A stretch of DNA of 64,000 nt from Strongyloides papillosus (GCA_005656395.1 SRSI01000078.1:434001-498000); one strand, 5' to 3'; numbered from the stretch's first letter, positions 51,501 through 63,106 are shown. Notes: generated by a model not told the origin, from the sequence alone. Numbers and translations: made by a program.

Positions 51501-52351
51501 AGAAAAAATTAAAAGATTACAATTTTAAAAACAAATAGTAGTTATTTTATATATAGCTATTATGTTAAGGGCTATATAAAAAGAACAAAAATAAACTTTT
51601 GATCGAAATTTTGCAGAGAAAAGAATTATCTAATTTGTAATAACCGATTTAAAAATAAATAAAATTTTAATAAAATCAATTTAATTTTTTATATCTTTCG
51701 AATAAAAAATCATTTAAATAAGCAAATAACTTGTCAGGACCTTAGGTTGTCTTGAGTCTAATGAGTTTGATGTATCCAAATTCTCTACCATTTCTCGCCT
51801 AGACTTTTCCTTTTCTTAAGACTGTACTTTGTGGGGCTTCTTAGATGTGGCCGGTTAATTTTGACTAGATTTTCAATTAAAATGCTTTAATTAAAAACTA
51901 AAACGAATAATTAAATATAACAATTATAATTCTCTATATATAGAGGAGGAATTTTGGTCTGTAAATTATTTTCGATATTCGATATTCTGGGTTTTTTTAG
52001 TGAAATATATTTGGGAAAATATGATAAAACATAGTGTCAAATATTAACTCCGTACGATATGCCGTTCTTGAGATTCATCGACTTAAAGGTACCAAATTCC
52101 AAATTTTTGTACCTCCATAACCCCTCAAAAATTAATTTTTTTGATCGAAATTTCACAATTAGATATAATTTTTATTGCATACTACGTATAAATAATAAAA
52201 TTCAGCAAAAGGAATTCAATCTTGAGATTTGGGAAATCGTCGGAAATGATACTTTTCACTCCAAATTTTACCTCTTTGGATTGACATATTTCGCTACAGA
52301 AAACGAAATTCAAAACAATTCAAAAATGCTCCCGGGGTAATTAATTTCTCT
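48509..52351. other. Gene desert, AT-rich, with short GC-richer islands
   Basis: No intact gene. A GC-richer island at about 49550-49790 gives a short frame ending in RSIGQGCGQRYPSIPS followed by Gly/His/Asn-rich residues in the next frame, possibly a decayed exon. A second island lies at about 51735-51860 and on minus reads RPHLRSPTKYSLKKRKSLGE between stops. A frame at 52059-52340 has no recognised similarity and leads into the tandem repeat. The F-box-like copy B is listed separately. Confidence 0.45.
50780..50940 (+). pseudogene. Decayed F-box-like fragment, copy B
   Basis: This stretch reads LLPNEILISDV, an F-box-like beginning, then a Lys/Arg-rich helix-like stretch (FCSKVARTIKKITQHAINKL) before stops. 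Its first 45 bp match the fragment at 43545 at roughly 75% by eye, in the same orientation. The parent gene is unknown, and the F-box reading rests on only about ten residues. Confidence 0.25.
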
Positions 52352-53220
52352 ACATTTTAAGACTATTATCAAAGAAATCTGACAACTTTAAGTATGGAAA
52401 AACTTTGACAAACCTTTTTTTGGATTTTTTTATTTTTGTAAAAATTTTGACTTTGACGTAGAAAAAATATATGAAGATGTCAATATTTTAATAAAGTAGT
52501 TTCTTCAGCAAAATTATTCTAAGAACAATTCTCTATCAAGTGATGTAAATAATGAATTCATAATATCATCCAGTCCTGAGATATAATGAGTTAAAAAATT
52601 TACCAAATTTTTGCAAAAAAAAATTGTTTTTGAGTTTATGGTATAAAAAAAGTACAAAAATGACAAGCAATCTAAAAAACAAAAAAAGCCTTTCTGGGGA
52701 TTTTTGTTGTGAACATTTTAAGGGTATTTCCAAGAAAATCGGATAATTTTAAATATGAGAGAACTAGAAAAACCTTTTTTGGGAATTTTTTTTTCATAAA
52801 AATTTCGATTTTGAGTCTAAATAAATATATGAAGATGTCAGAATATTTATATAGTTTTTTAGCAAAGTTATTTAAAAAACAATTTTCTATCAAATGACCT
52901 TAAGCATGATTTCATAGTACCACCCAGTTCCGAAATATAGTAAGTTAGAAAATTTACCAAATTTCTGCCAAAAAATTTTTTTTTGACTTTGAGGTAAAAA
53001 AAAGTACAAAAATAAAAAGCAATCAAAAAAACAAAAAAGTATATCTGGAGAATTTTTTTTTGAACATTTTACGACCATAAGCAGCGATATATGTTGTGCC
53101 TTTCTTGAGATATCTGGGAAAATGCTGATAATGTCTCAAAAAAAATTCTAAAAATCCTTTAAAGGTCGCATTTTTTCTAACTTTTATACGATTTAAACAT
53201 ATATTTTTCATATTATGATG
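52352..53220. repeat. Tandem repeat, unit about 351-361 bp, two full copies plus a partial
   Basis: The block ACATTTTA starts at 52352, 52713 and 53064, giving spacings of 361 and 351 bp. Between these points the sequence repeats in order: a TCTGACAACTTTAAGTATG-like segment, AAACCTTTTTTTGG, ATATATGAAGATGTCA, an ACAATTCTCTATCAA-like segment, CCAGTCCTGAGATATAATGA, TTTACCAAATTT and GTACAAAAAT. The copies differ by many substitutions and small indels, so the duplication is not recent. The third copy keeps only its first part and then diverges. Open frames within it are not conserved between copies, so it does not look coding. Confidence 0.75.
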
Positions 53221-53558
53221 CATATTAAATTATAAAATTAAGTTTTCGCAATTATTTGATGCAATTTTAATGGAAAAAAGTCAGAACAGTAATATAAGAA
53301 ATGATGATCAATATTTTCATTTTAAATTGGGGAACAATTTTATACTTAATCTATAAATTCTTAAGCATCAAACATAAAAACAAATCAAACAAATTCAAAC
53401 ATTTTAAAAAAATTTTGGCTGCTCAAAGTGCTATATTTTATAATAAAAGTCCTTTTATTTATAAAAAACAGCGACGAATTCTTGAGATCTTGAAAAATAT
53501 AGCAAATCATTAAGCGGTAAATGTATTTTTATATATCTCCTATATACATGTCCTTTAA

Positions 53559-53784
53559 CCCTACAGTGCGCAATGTATCAAATTTGATACATTTAATTAT
53601 AATGCTTACTTTGGTTTTTTGGATTGAAAATAACACTTTTTTTGATCATTTTAATTGAAAATAATGCCTATGTTGATCTTTTGCATTAAAATTAACCTTT
53701 ATTAGAAATTATATTTGAAATATACTTGCATTTATTAATAAAATAATCAAATGTATCAAATTTGATACATTGAGCACTGTAGGA
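53559..53784. mobile_element. piggyBac-like MITE with TTAA target duplications
   Basis: A 226-bp element sits between two TTAA sites (53555-53558 and 53785-53788). The 42-bp terminal inverted repeats (53559-53600 and 53743-53784) match at 39 of 42 positions. They start CCCTACAGTGCGCAATGTAT on the left and TCCTACAGTGCTCAATGTAT on the right strand-reversed. Each arm contains the perfect 20-bp palindrome ATGTATCAAATTTGATACAT. The 142-bp interior has two or three short related units (ATTGAAAATAA.. followed by TTGATC). TTAA duplication and CCC-type ends are the hallmarks of piggyBac-superfamily elements. It has no coding capacity and would need a transposase from elsewhere. Confidence 0.85.
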
Positions 53785-53837
53785 TTAATGACCTTTTTTG
53801 AGTACTTAATGAAGAAGATGTGACGCGTCAAAAAATT

Positions 53838-53864
53838 ACGCTATAAAAAAATTTTTTATAACGC
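53838..53864. repeat. Short perfect-type palindrome
   Basis: The stretch reads ACGCTATAAAAAAATTTTTT and then returns as TATAACGC, forming an inverted repeat just right of the MITE. It could be a small hairpin or a footprint of another element. No further structure is visible. Confidence 0.4.
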
Positions 53865-54589
53865 AAAGATACATTTTAAAATGATTCATGGTAAAAATGT
53901 TTTACACAAGTCTTAAAACAACACACAAAATTTTTTCGAAATGAATAAACTGAAGATAATCTTGAGAATCCCGACATGTGTAGCGCATAACCTCTTACCC
54001 CTCCGACCATTGAAAAATTTTAAAGGTATAAACAACTACACTCATTGTCATTCGTAACTAATTAAACATATTATTTATGATATTTATTGACAATTGCAAA
54101 AATGTTAATATAGTAAGAAAATTTATTTTAGCAAGTAAAAAACTAACACAAGTCAACGCATATAACTAAATTTTTCAAACCTTTAATTTTTTAATCACGT
54201 ATAAATTAAAGTTAAAATTATATAAAAAAAATCATAGAAATTACATGGCAAATTTTATAACATAAAAGCCATAACACAAAACAAAATGTTTGAATAATCT
54301 TAAAAACCGTCCTGATAAAAAAGATCAAACGAAAGTAACATTTAAAATTAGCTTTATACATCCGGCAGCTAAAAGTAAATTTTTTCAAAAATTTCTATCT
54401 AATAAATTTTTTTTAATTATACAACCATATCTGTATTTTATAAAATTGAAAAAAGAATAAAATAAAATGGGGTAGAGATATTTTTATGTTTACGTAAAAA
54501 ATACCAGTCCTGCCGTCGAGCAGTGGCGAGCGAAGCGAGTTAGCTCCTTGTTACGATTTAATTACATACTTTGACACTCAAACTCTTTT
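53865..54589. other. Non-coding desert segment
   Basis: AT-rich with a GC-richer patch at about 53970-54020. A motif CGAGCGAAGCGAGTT at 54527-54541 is the near-exact reverse complement of AACTCGCTTCACTCG at 45247-45261. No gene seen. Confidence 0.4.
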
Positions 54590-54609
54590 TCATATTTTTC
54601 AGTAAATTA

Positions 54610-54960
54610 ACATTATTATACATGGACTTCAAGATTGTCCAACACCGTTATCATTTCTCCTTGATAAAAAGACAAATTTGGTTTTTAACCTCTTGATAGT
54701 CCATAATTTGTTGTTAAAATATGTCCTTGTAAATTTCCAACAAATGTAAAACTCATTATCTTGTAGCTATCATTGATATTACAACAGAATGAAGTAATAT
54801 AATAAAATTTCCAATATTAATTTGCTTATCTTGAAATAGATTGAGTGTGTGACAACCGTAGATATTATTGATTTTAATAGTGTAAAGTTTGTTGTTTTAT
54901 ATTGTAATTTCCAGTAATAAATTTTTTCATAATTAGCAAAATTCTGTATGTGCCAATAGT
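54610..54960 (-). pseudogene. Decayed coding fragment of unknown family
   Basis: On the minus strand from about 54790 down to 54622 the frame reads as convincing protein, including SYKIMSFTFVGNLQGHILTT, then NYGLSRG, a single in-frame TAA, then KPNLSFYQGEMITVLDNLEV and a stop. Upstream, in a neighbouring frame, YTIKINNIYGCHTLNLFQDK continues the same style, so one frameshift separates the two parts. Alternating hydrophobic and polar residues, Gly/Asn turns and two Cys suggest a beta-sheet extracellular domain. I do not recognise the family. The stop and frameshift indicate a pseudogene, although an unrecognised intron cannot be excluded. Confidence 0.35.
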
Positions 54961-57900
54961 CTGGATAAACAAAAATTAGCGAATGTTTTTGTGAAAAATC
55001 ATAAGGATTAAGATTACAGGATTTTCCAAAATCTTAATCGAAAACGTTTAATAGTATACCTAAATAGACACTTTTTGAAACTAATTATACTCCGTTTTCA
55101 TTGTTAATTTCTTTATCAACAAACTTTATGTTTGAAGTCTTACTTTTTGTCTAATTCGTTAAATTTTCTTATATAATGCATGTCTAAAAAATAGGAGAAT
55201 GACTAAAAAACAATTTTTAAAAAATAAACCACAGCGATATTTTAGTCAATGCATAAGAAATATTGAAAATAATACATTTTTTATTCGTAAACATATGATT
55301 ATTAATAATAGTTCAGGATATAGTCAATAATTTTTCAAGTCATTTGAAAAAAAAATAGTACTTTTAGACGATTAAATATTTAAATTTGCAAAATATTAAA
55401 AAAATAATAAATTTTTATAAAGTAAAATGACAAATTATATACTAATGATGATCTTAAAAATTTTTTTATAGAAAATATCACCCATTCCCATGAAAAAATA
55501 AAAAAAAAGGTAACTCAAAGTTATGATTTTTTTTATTATTGAAAAAGTACTATCCTACACAGTATGTTTTAGTTAACTCTACTAGCCTGCATAGTATACT
55601 AACTAAACACATAAATGATCATTAAGTGAAATTTGCACTTTTATATTAAAAATATTTTACCTATAGATAACTTTGTTACTATTTAGGGGATATGTATAGT
55701 CTATTATTTCGAATTTCTTGCGTAATTTTATTATTGTTTCCTATTTAAGAATGATTTTTTATACCTTCTTTAACTAATTATTTATGTAATATTCTTGAAT
55801 GTATTAAACATTCATTTTTTAACATCATTATTAACGAATATTTCAGTGTTCAAATGTTAAATTTTTCAAATATATTATATAACATTGATCTTAATACAAC
55901 GAATAATAATGCAATTTTACAACTATACTTTATAAAATTATTTAACAGTTATTTGAACCAAAACGCTTTACTATAGTTGAAAACACAATTTTTAAAAGTA
56001 AATTTTTGTCATTCAAATATAAAAATGTAAATATAAAACTTTTGTTCCCAGAAACAATAAATTTGTAACGATAATTCTTTATAACATAGCTTTTTTTAGA
56101 ATTTAATCTTGTATAAAGCTCAATTAAATTAATGTTTTTTATAAATTCAAAATATTAATTAATATCTAACTATCGCAATATAAAATAATTTTGATATCCA
56201 AGCATAAACCAACTTTGATAACTTGAACGTAGAAAAATTAAATATTCTCCAATAAAAGAAGCAAATATTTGATAAATATTTTTAATTCATAAAAACTATA
56301 TAAGAAAACACAATCATCAACTTCTAATAATTTATTGTAATCTTATCTAACAATTCTTTTCATCTTATTAAATATAAATTGTGATCAAAATATTTCCAAA
56401 TTATTATTATCATTTAGTCATTTACATTAATAGAAACAATTTTTTAAGACAATGCAAACCTTAATTTAAATTATACTCTATTTTAGCATAGATATTATTG
56501 CTAGAAAGATTCCAGTTCCCACTCAATTTATATTCTTGGAATCTCTAGTGATATGAATTTTAATTAAAAACATAGATATTCATGAGACCTCAATTACAAT
56601 AAGGAATATTAATTTAAGCTATCCAATTCTATTAAACATTCAATAAATATTTATGGAAATTTATATCAATAATGAGTAAATGGAATCTTGTATAAATTCT
56701 TCTTGAAGTTTTAATATCCAGTTAAATTCTTATTTTCAGTGGTATATAATTATTTTGATTTTAATATTCCGCCAATTCTAAAAGAGCATTATATTTTCCA
56801 AAAACTATATAAATTAATTGATATAATGTAAATCATAATTTCATATTTTATTATCTCATTAAAGAAATACTAAAAAAAAGTTTGCAAAAAGTTATTTTCA
56901 AGATTAAGGTTATTTTAAATAAAAATGTATTTAAAATACTAGAATAATAAAAGTTTTTCTTATTTTTATTTTGGAATAGTCTGTAGACTCGTTTTTGTCA
57001 TACACTATGCAAAACATTTTTTCTTATGAATTACAACGCTCAAAAAAATTTTTAAAATACAACTTTGATATGACAATATTTCATAAATATTTGATGAAAT
57101 TCCTTAATTGAAGAAAAGTAGCAGTGATGAATGGCATTTGTAAAAAGAACATACTATTTTTGTTCTATTACAAAAAGTTCATTTATTTAATTAATTAATT
57201 AACGTCACTTTAAAGATATTTTATAAATTTTTGCAGGAAAAAAAAGATAAATAGGAATTTTTCCTACTAAAATTATAAAATGTTTCTTCCTGAAGGAACA
57301 ACATTTTTAATGAAATTATCAAGCCATGAAATATATAAAAGATAAGATTAAAGATCTATTCACTTCTACTTTCGTCACTTTTTAAACTTTTTGAAAAAAA
57401 ACAAAAAAATGTACTTAAAGGAAATCAAAATTTTAATTTTTTTTTCATAAATAAATAATATTATTTGCAATTACTATTTATATAAATAAAAAAAAATCTT
57501 GCAGAGTATCTAAAATATTTCATCATTACTTCCTTATATGACATAATTATTATGATATAAATTGCACATATGTCAGCTGAATAATGATAGGAAATTAGAT
57601 TTTATTAATTCTCTAAAATATGATTTGTCATACCTTTCTTAATGTTTAAAAATAGTAATTTTTGATATATTATTTAATTGACATAAAGAATACTCCTTAA
57701 AAATAGGTGTTATCATAGCTTATTAACAAAATATCTTTAAAAAATATCCATATAAATACTTAATATCTCCTAAATATTATATCAAATGTTTATTATTATA
57801 TAAGTAAAATTACATCAAGACATTAAAAATTAGAAATTTATCACAAACGATATAACTTTCATAAAACTTCAATTTATTTTATTGTCATTTCTTTGCTATA

Positions 57901-59666
57901 ATTGATAAAGTGTAAACTTTTTATTTGATATATTAGAATATAAATATTCCACTTATGTGTAGAAAAAATAAAGAAAAATAGAGTCATTATAAGGTATGTA
58001 TAAAAATAAAAGTTATTTATCAAGTATACTTTTTAATTTAGTTATTTTTAGGAAATCATAATTAATCAAAACAAACTACCTTCTCATTTTTTCCTCCTAA
58101 TTCATAATGATAATATGTTAGAATTCAATTTTTTTATTTTGAATACTAATGCTATCATAATTCATTAAGCTTTCTCAATTTTGATCCAAAAATGCTATTT
58201 AAACAGGAAAAAAAAATTGTTTTTTCGTAAATAATACTTATTTTCTTTAAGAAGAAATTATCCGCAATTTTTTCCCTGTTTTACAAGAGATATTTAACAT
58301 AATTATATTAAAAGTTATTGTTTCTCTTTTTGACTTCCAAATTTTATTAAAATTATATTTTATACATATTTATAAAAATACACAAGGAATCTTAATCATT
58401 ATAGTTAATTGTATCATGTCGAAAATAAAAATGTAAAAAAGAAGGGTTTATAATCGTGAGGATATACATATGTATTTACCATCATCCTAAGAATATAAAT
58501 ATTTATATTTTTATTATATAAATTTATATTTTATTTAACAAGGAAGACAAAAAAATTTATTTATTTGTTTATCAGTTAGCATAGATCTAAGTATAATTAT
58601 TTTTTTTATAATTAGTGTTAACCACATATGTAACAATTATGGAAAAAAGATAATAAAATTGAATTAATATCTTGTTTATTTTTTTTAATAAATGAAAGAA
58701 GAAGATATTTTTCGTGTTAGGTAGTATATATTTTATATATTTTTAAAAGGTAATTATTGTGATATTTACTGTAATTCTTTATATACAAATTTTTGACATT
58801 TACCACATATAAAGTGGGTGTTGAGTTTTTTTGAAGATAAAAATAATAGGTGACCTTTTCAATAACAAATATTAGCAAGCATGTCATATTAATACGTAAT
58901 TTTTACTTTGTTATGACATCTTTTATACATTTAATTTGACATAATATATCTTTTTTTTGCTATTATTCATTTCTTGTAATGATATAAAATTTGACAGCTC
59001 CTTTTAAAATATTATATAAACTTTTTATTACAACCAAACTACATACTTTTTAAAGAAACTCATTTAATGTTTCATGTATATTACAGTACCAATCTAATAA
59101 GCTAATTTTTTTGTCATAAATTTAATTAAAAAATATACCTTATAGTGGTACATGTTCAATTATATGGAGAAGTCAAATTTTATTGTACCAAGTACAATTA
59201 ACGTTGCAATAAAAGAAAATTAATCTTTTTATGTAATACTTATTAATTTAGTATAAAAATTAAATTTTATAACCAATTATCAAGTTAGGTATAAATTACA
59301 TTGTGCTTAAAATTTTTTATTTTATGCCTCAAAAATAATGAAATAATATGTCACAAATGTGGTGAAGAGGTTGTTAAAATAGTTAACTCATATTTTTATT
59401 TTTAATTGGTAGGCGTACCAGAATTTTATAATTAAAAAATTAAAGTAAAAATTCTTTATATACATATATATGAAATATCTATATATATCTATTACGTTTT
59501 TGAAGGAAAATACCATTATTTTCAATAACTTTTATTCTAATATGGAGTAAATTGTTTTGAGAATATATTATCATTATTTTTAAAATTGAGCCTTTAAAAT
59601 TTAATTAAAGTTTTCCTTTTTCAACTCTTTATAACTTTTTTTTTACTTTCAGTTATTATAACAAAA
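54961..59666. other. End of gene desert and upstream region of the secreted-peptide gene
   Basis: About 4.7 kb of AT-rich sequence with no coding-like frame on either strand. An imperfect inverted repeat lies at about 55557-55610. A pyrimidine run ending TTTCAG at 59647-59652, 14 bp before the next ATG, looks like a splice-leader acceptor. Confidence 0.5.
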
Positions 59667-59930
59667 ATGTCTAAGTTTAATTGTAGCGCAACTATTCACC
59701 TATTCTTATTATTTTCAATTTTTCTATTTACACTATCAAATGGTTTTGTACTACAAGAGTTACCATTATATCGTGAAGAAAGAAATATGAAACAGCTTGA
59801 AGATTTTTTTTATAATGTTAAAAGAGGTCTTGGTTCCGGACGCTTTCATCCCTATGCTCCAGTTTATTATTTACCACGTAATTATAGAAAACAATTTAAT
59901 TATAACAAAGATTCAGAAGAAGTAGCTTGA
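59667..59930 (+). CDS. Small secreted peptide precursor, possibly neuropeptide-like
   Basis: An 87-aa frame with an N-terminal signal peptide: a hydrophobic core at about 10-23 (HLFLLFSIFLFTL) and probable cleavage near SNG-F at 26. The mature part has one dibasic Lys-Arg site (52-53) followed by GLGSGRFHPYAPVYYLPRNY, then an acidic tail. This could be a propeptide whose C-terminal peptide is released at Lys-Arg, as in nematode neuropeptide-like precursors. It lacks repeated peptides and a Gly-Lys/Arg amidation signal at the end, and no named family is recognised. A TTTCAG acceptor-like site 14 bp before the ATG suggests trans-splicing and supports this start. An AATAAA lies at 60189-60194. 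It could also be a short structural or cuticle-related secreted protein. Confidence 0.65.
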   Translation: MSKFNCSATIHLFLLFSIFLFTLSNGFVLQELPLYREERNMKQLEDFFYNVKRGLGSGRFHPYAPVYYLPRNYRKQFNYNKDSEEVA

Positions 59931-60480
59931 AAAAATACCAATTTCATCTATCGTTGGGGACAAGTGAAAAAATTACCGATAATAAGTAAAATTTTGATGT
60001 ATTTGTGTTGAGTTATTTAATAATTTTACAGAAAAAAATTAATTGTCGTGATTCCTCCTCATACAGTTCCATTTGAAAGTAACCATTGCAACATTTTTAA
60101 AACTTATATATACTCCTTTTTAAATAAAAATCAAGTGGTCAAGTTTTTATATTTCAAAATGTAATTTTTTCTTAATCATTAACAATTCAATAAAAGTTCA
60201 CTTTCTACTATCTGTGTAATTCTTTTTTTCTCATTAATTATATTTAAAAGGGTGTAATAAAACAATAATTTTAAAATACCAAACTTTTTTGATTTGATAA
60301 AAATTGTTAGTAACTTATCTTGTGATGGTTATCATAGGAAGCTGCTTTAGTAAAATGATAAGAAAATTATAATACATCAAATTGTCAAAATAATAATTTT
60401 ATTGTTGTACTTATATAAATAATAATTATTGTTAACTTACCTAGTCAAAGAAACATTGAAATAATTAGTGATTATAAAGT
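59931..60480. other. 3' UTR of the secreted-peptide gene and upstream region of the receptor kinase
   Basis: AT-rich spacer of 550 bp. The poly(A) signal AATAAA at 60189-60194 fits the end of the upstream gene. The distance is longer than typical nematode operon spacing, so separate promoters are likely. Confidence 0.5.
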
Positions 60481-63106
60481 ATGATAAAAACATATGTTTA
60501 TGCTAGTCTTATTTTTATATTTTTTAATCTTAACATACTACATTCATATAACCATCTTTCTATCAATGGATATTCAGAAAATGAAGGAAAAAGTTATCTA
60601 AATTGCAATACATTAGGTATTACGGCTTACGTAATTTTATTTTTTAACCATTCAATTACATTTAATGACTTTTGGAAACTATTTCTCAAATATGCCGAGG
60701 TATGTTTTATACTTAAAAATTAATTACATTTTTAATTATCTTCATGACTGTGAAATTTCATGAGATGTCGTTGATGTTTTAATTTTATTTTTTCTACGTT
60801 CCCCATTATTTATAATCTATTTTTAGATAACAGATAGTTGTACTGATAAACAAAACCAAAGTATTACATCATATAATATTTATTTTGGCACTAAGTGGCA
60901 AAAGTCAACTGAAACTAATAGTTTAGCGACTATTGTTAGTTATTGGAGTCAAGATTCCTCTGTCAATTATGATATGTATAATTCAAGTATTATTAATACA
61001 ACAAATTCCAATTATTTGGATGTATTTCAACAAATTGAACATATTTTATTAGATCAAGATATGCCAATTAACTTTTTAATTAAAAAAAAAGACATAACCG
61101 TTTTGGCAAATTTCGATGATCAAAAATTATTTTCTAAATTAGGAACATTAAATGACTACCCTAATACTGAGTGTTATTATATGTATCAGAATAACAAGGT
61201 AGAGTTAATGTTAACAAAACGAAATTTGGTATGTCCATTGATAAATTCAACTTTTGATTGTATGAATGAATATTGTTCTGATGAGATTATAAGTTTGCCT
61301 TCAAAATATGGTACAATAACGCAACCAATAAACCCATATAACATTTTTGCTTCAATGACCGAAAAAAATGATAATAAGTTTCTACTAGAAATAATTGATT
61401 TAATTATATCATCATCTTCCTGTAAATTAGGTGACAACATGATCGCAGAATCATTTTTAGAAATAAGTGTTTACCCATCAATTCAAAATAAAACAATTCT
61501 CAAGATTCCTTGGGTAGGTAATTACACGAATGAATTTACTAATCACTGTATCACCAAGCTACAATCATCCGATAAATCTAATCATAACTCAAAGAACAAT
61601 TTCTATAAAAATATTTACAGTACAATGAAAAGTGGTAAAAAAATAATTCTACTCGATCAAGATATACCATATTATTTATTATCACTATTTAAAGCAGACA
61701 ATGAAAAATCATACAATGATTTTAATATTTTTATAAATGGAAAACAAACAGCTAAGCATATTTTTGATAATTTTACACAACCGCTTTATCAAATGAAACT
61801 ACTAAAGCTAAATGTCAATTCGCATGTCTATAATATAAATAATATTTCACAAATTAAAAATTATTCAACTATCTGTACAAATGAAACTTTATACTACCAT
61901 TTGTTCAATACCACACCATACAATTTTAAAGAATCATGGAACTTAGCATGGAGACAATTTATTTTTATTGTTATTTGCTGTACTATTACTGTTACCACAA
62001 TATCAACTTTTTTATATAGGAAAAGTAAAAAATTAAGGAACTCAGAGATTGCAGAACTTGATGAGGAATTCAAAGCTGTAACGAAACCCTTAAGGTATTT
62101 TTTTTATTTTTATTTTATTTTTTTTTTAAATATTAGGAAAGCTAGAAATTTACCGGAAACAGAAAGACTACCATGGGAAGTTAAAAGTGATAGAATTCAT
62201 ATTGATTATGAATTTCCTCTAGGAAATGGGAAATATAGTAATGTTTATTTGGGTAAACTAAAAGGAAAAGCCCCTGTAATGGGGTGGATTAAAAGAGTCG
62301 AAATAAAGCAATACCAAGATTGTGCTGTTGCTATAAAAGTACCAAAACGTTTTGACTCCGAGGAGGAAGGCCAACTCCTAAGAGAGATAGCTGTAATGAA
62401 AGCAATTAATAATCATGTTAATATATGCATGTTACTTGGTTGTACAGTTAGAAATAATCTTGTATGTACTGTTATGGAATTAACTCACACAAATCTTAGT
62501 AAATATCTTAATCAAATAAAACAATCTTTCTGTGAACAAAATACTCATAATACATCATTGGCAATGATACCATATGGTAGGTTTATAAGTATGATTATTG
62601 AGATATGTGGTGCGATGAGTTTGCTCGCCTCAAAAGGTTTCGTTCATCGAGACTTGGCATCAAGGAATATACTTTTGACGACTGGTTTAAGGGCAAAAAT
62701 ATCTGGTCTTGGTTTTTGTTCCAATGCCAATGACAAAACATTTGAAATGAATAAAAAGACATATAAATTATTACATTATAAAATAATGAGTATTGAAGTT
62801 TTGACAGAAGGTATCTTTTCTGAGAAAAGCGATACTTGGTCATTTGGTTTATTGTTATATGAAATCTACACAATGGGTGAATCACCATACAAAGATACAA
62901 AAAGAGAAGATTTGGTAAGAAAATTGAAGAATGGCGAAAGACCACGTCTACCAATTTATGCAACAGATGAGATATATAGTATAATGATGAAATGTTGGCA
63001 TAAATATGCGGAGAGACGTCCTGGATTTCATGATCTTCAAAATATATTTTTGAGTATTTATGAGAAACAATTTTCAAATCCTGCATTTGTTTTTGATGAA
63101 TTTTAA
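60481..63106 (+). CDS. Receptor tyrosine kinase-like protein, predicted pseudokinase (DFG lost)
   Basis: Three exons (60481-60699, 60827-62094, 62137-63106) give 818 aa. A signal peptide (residues 1-22) is followed by a divergent, Asn-glycosylation-rich ectodomain to about 447 with several Cys and no recognised domain. A TM helix (FIFIVICCTITVTTISTFLY, about 450-469) leads to a basic juxtamembrane segment and a tyrosine-kinase-like domain (about 515-805). Retained features are a glycine loop LGNGKYSNVYLG, the Lys in VAIKVPK (563), the alpha-C Glu in LLREIAVMK (579), HRDLASRN (HRD Asp 668), WSFGLLLYE and the final CWHKYAERRP. Lost features are the DFG motif, replaced by GLG (686-688) so that the magnesium-binding Asp is absent, and the APE/P+1 region, reduced to KIMSIEVL. 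Transphosphorylation is therefore doubtful; an allosteric or scaffold role at the cell surface is likely. It resembles fast-evolving nematode receptor kinases rather than a conserved RTK class. Confidence 0.85.
62095..62136 (+). other. 42-nt intron without a stop codon (in frame)
   Basis: GTATTT..TATTAG, 42 nt of almost pure T and A, lies between CCCTTAAG and GAAAGCTAG. Its length is a multiple of three and it contains no stop, so retention would insert 14 residues, mostly Phe, Tyr and Ile. I treat it as an intron because of its base composition, canonical ends and position only 25 residues after the real TM helix. Splicing restores a normal basic juxtamembrane segment. Confidence 0.7.

Noticed and set aside
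52059..52340. 93-codon open frame on plus before the tandem repeat
   Set aside because: No recognisable family and it adjoins a non-coding repeat with related short blocks; no support as a gene.
52672..53223. Several overlapping short frames on both strands
   Set aside because: They arise within the tandem repeat and are not preserved between its copies.
62595..63086. 163-codon minus-strand frame
   Set aside because: Lies fully antisense to the kinase domain exon; a shadow of the real gene.
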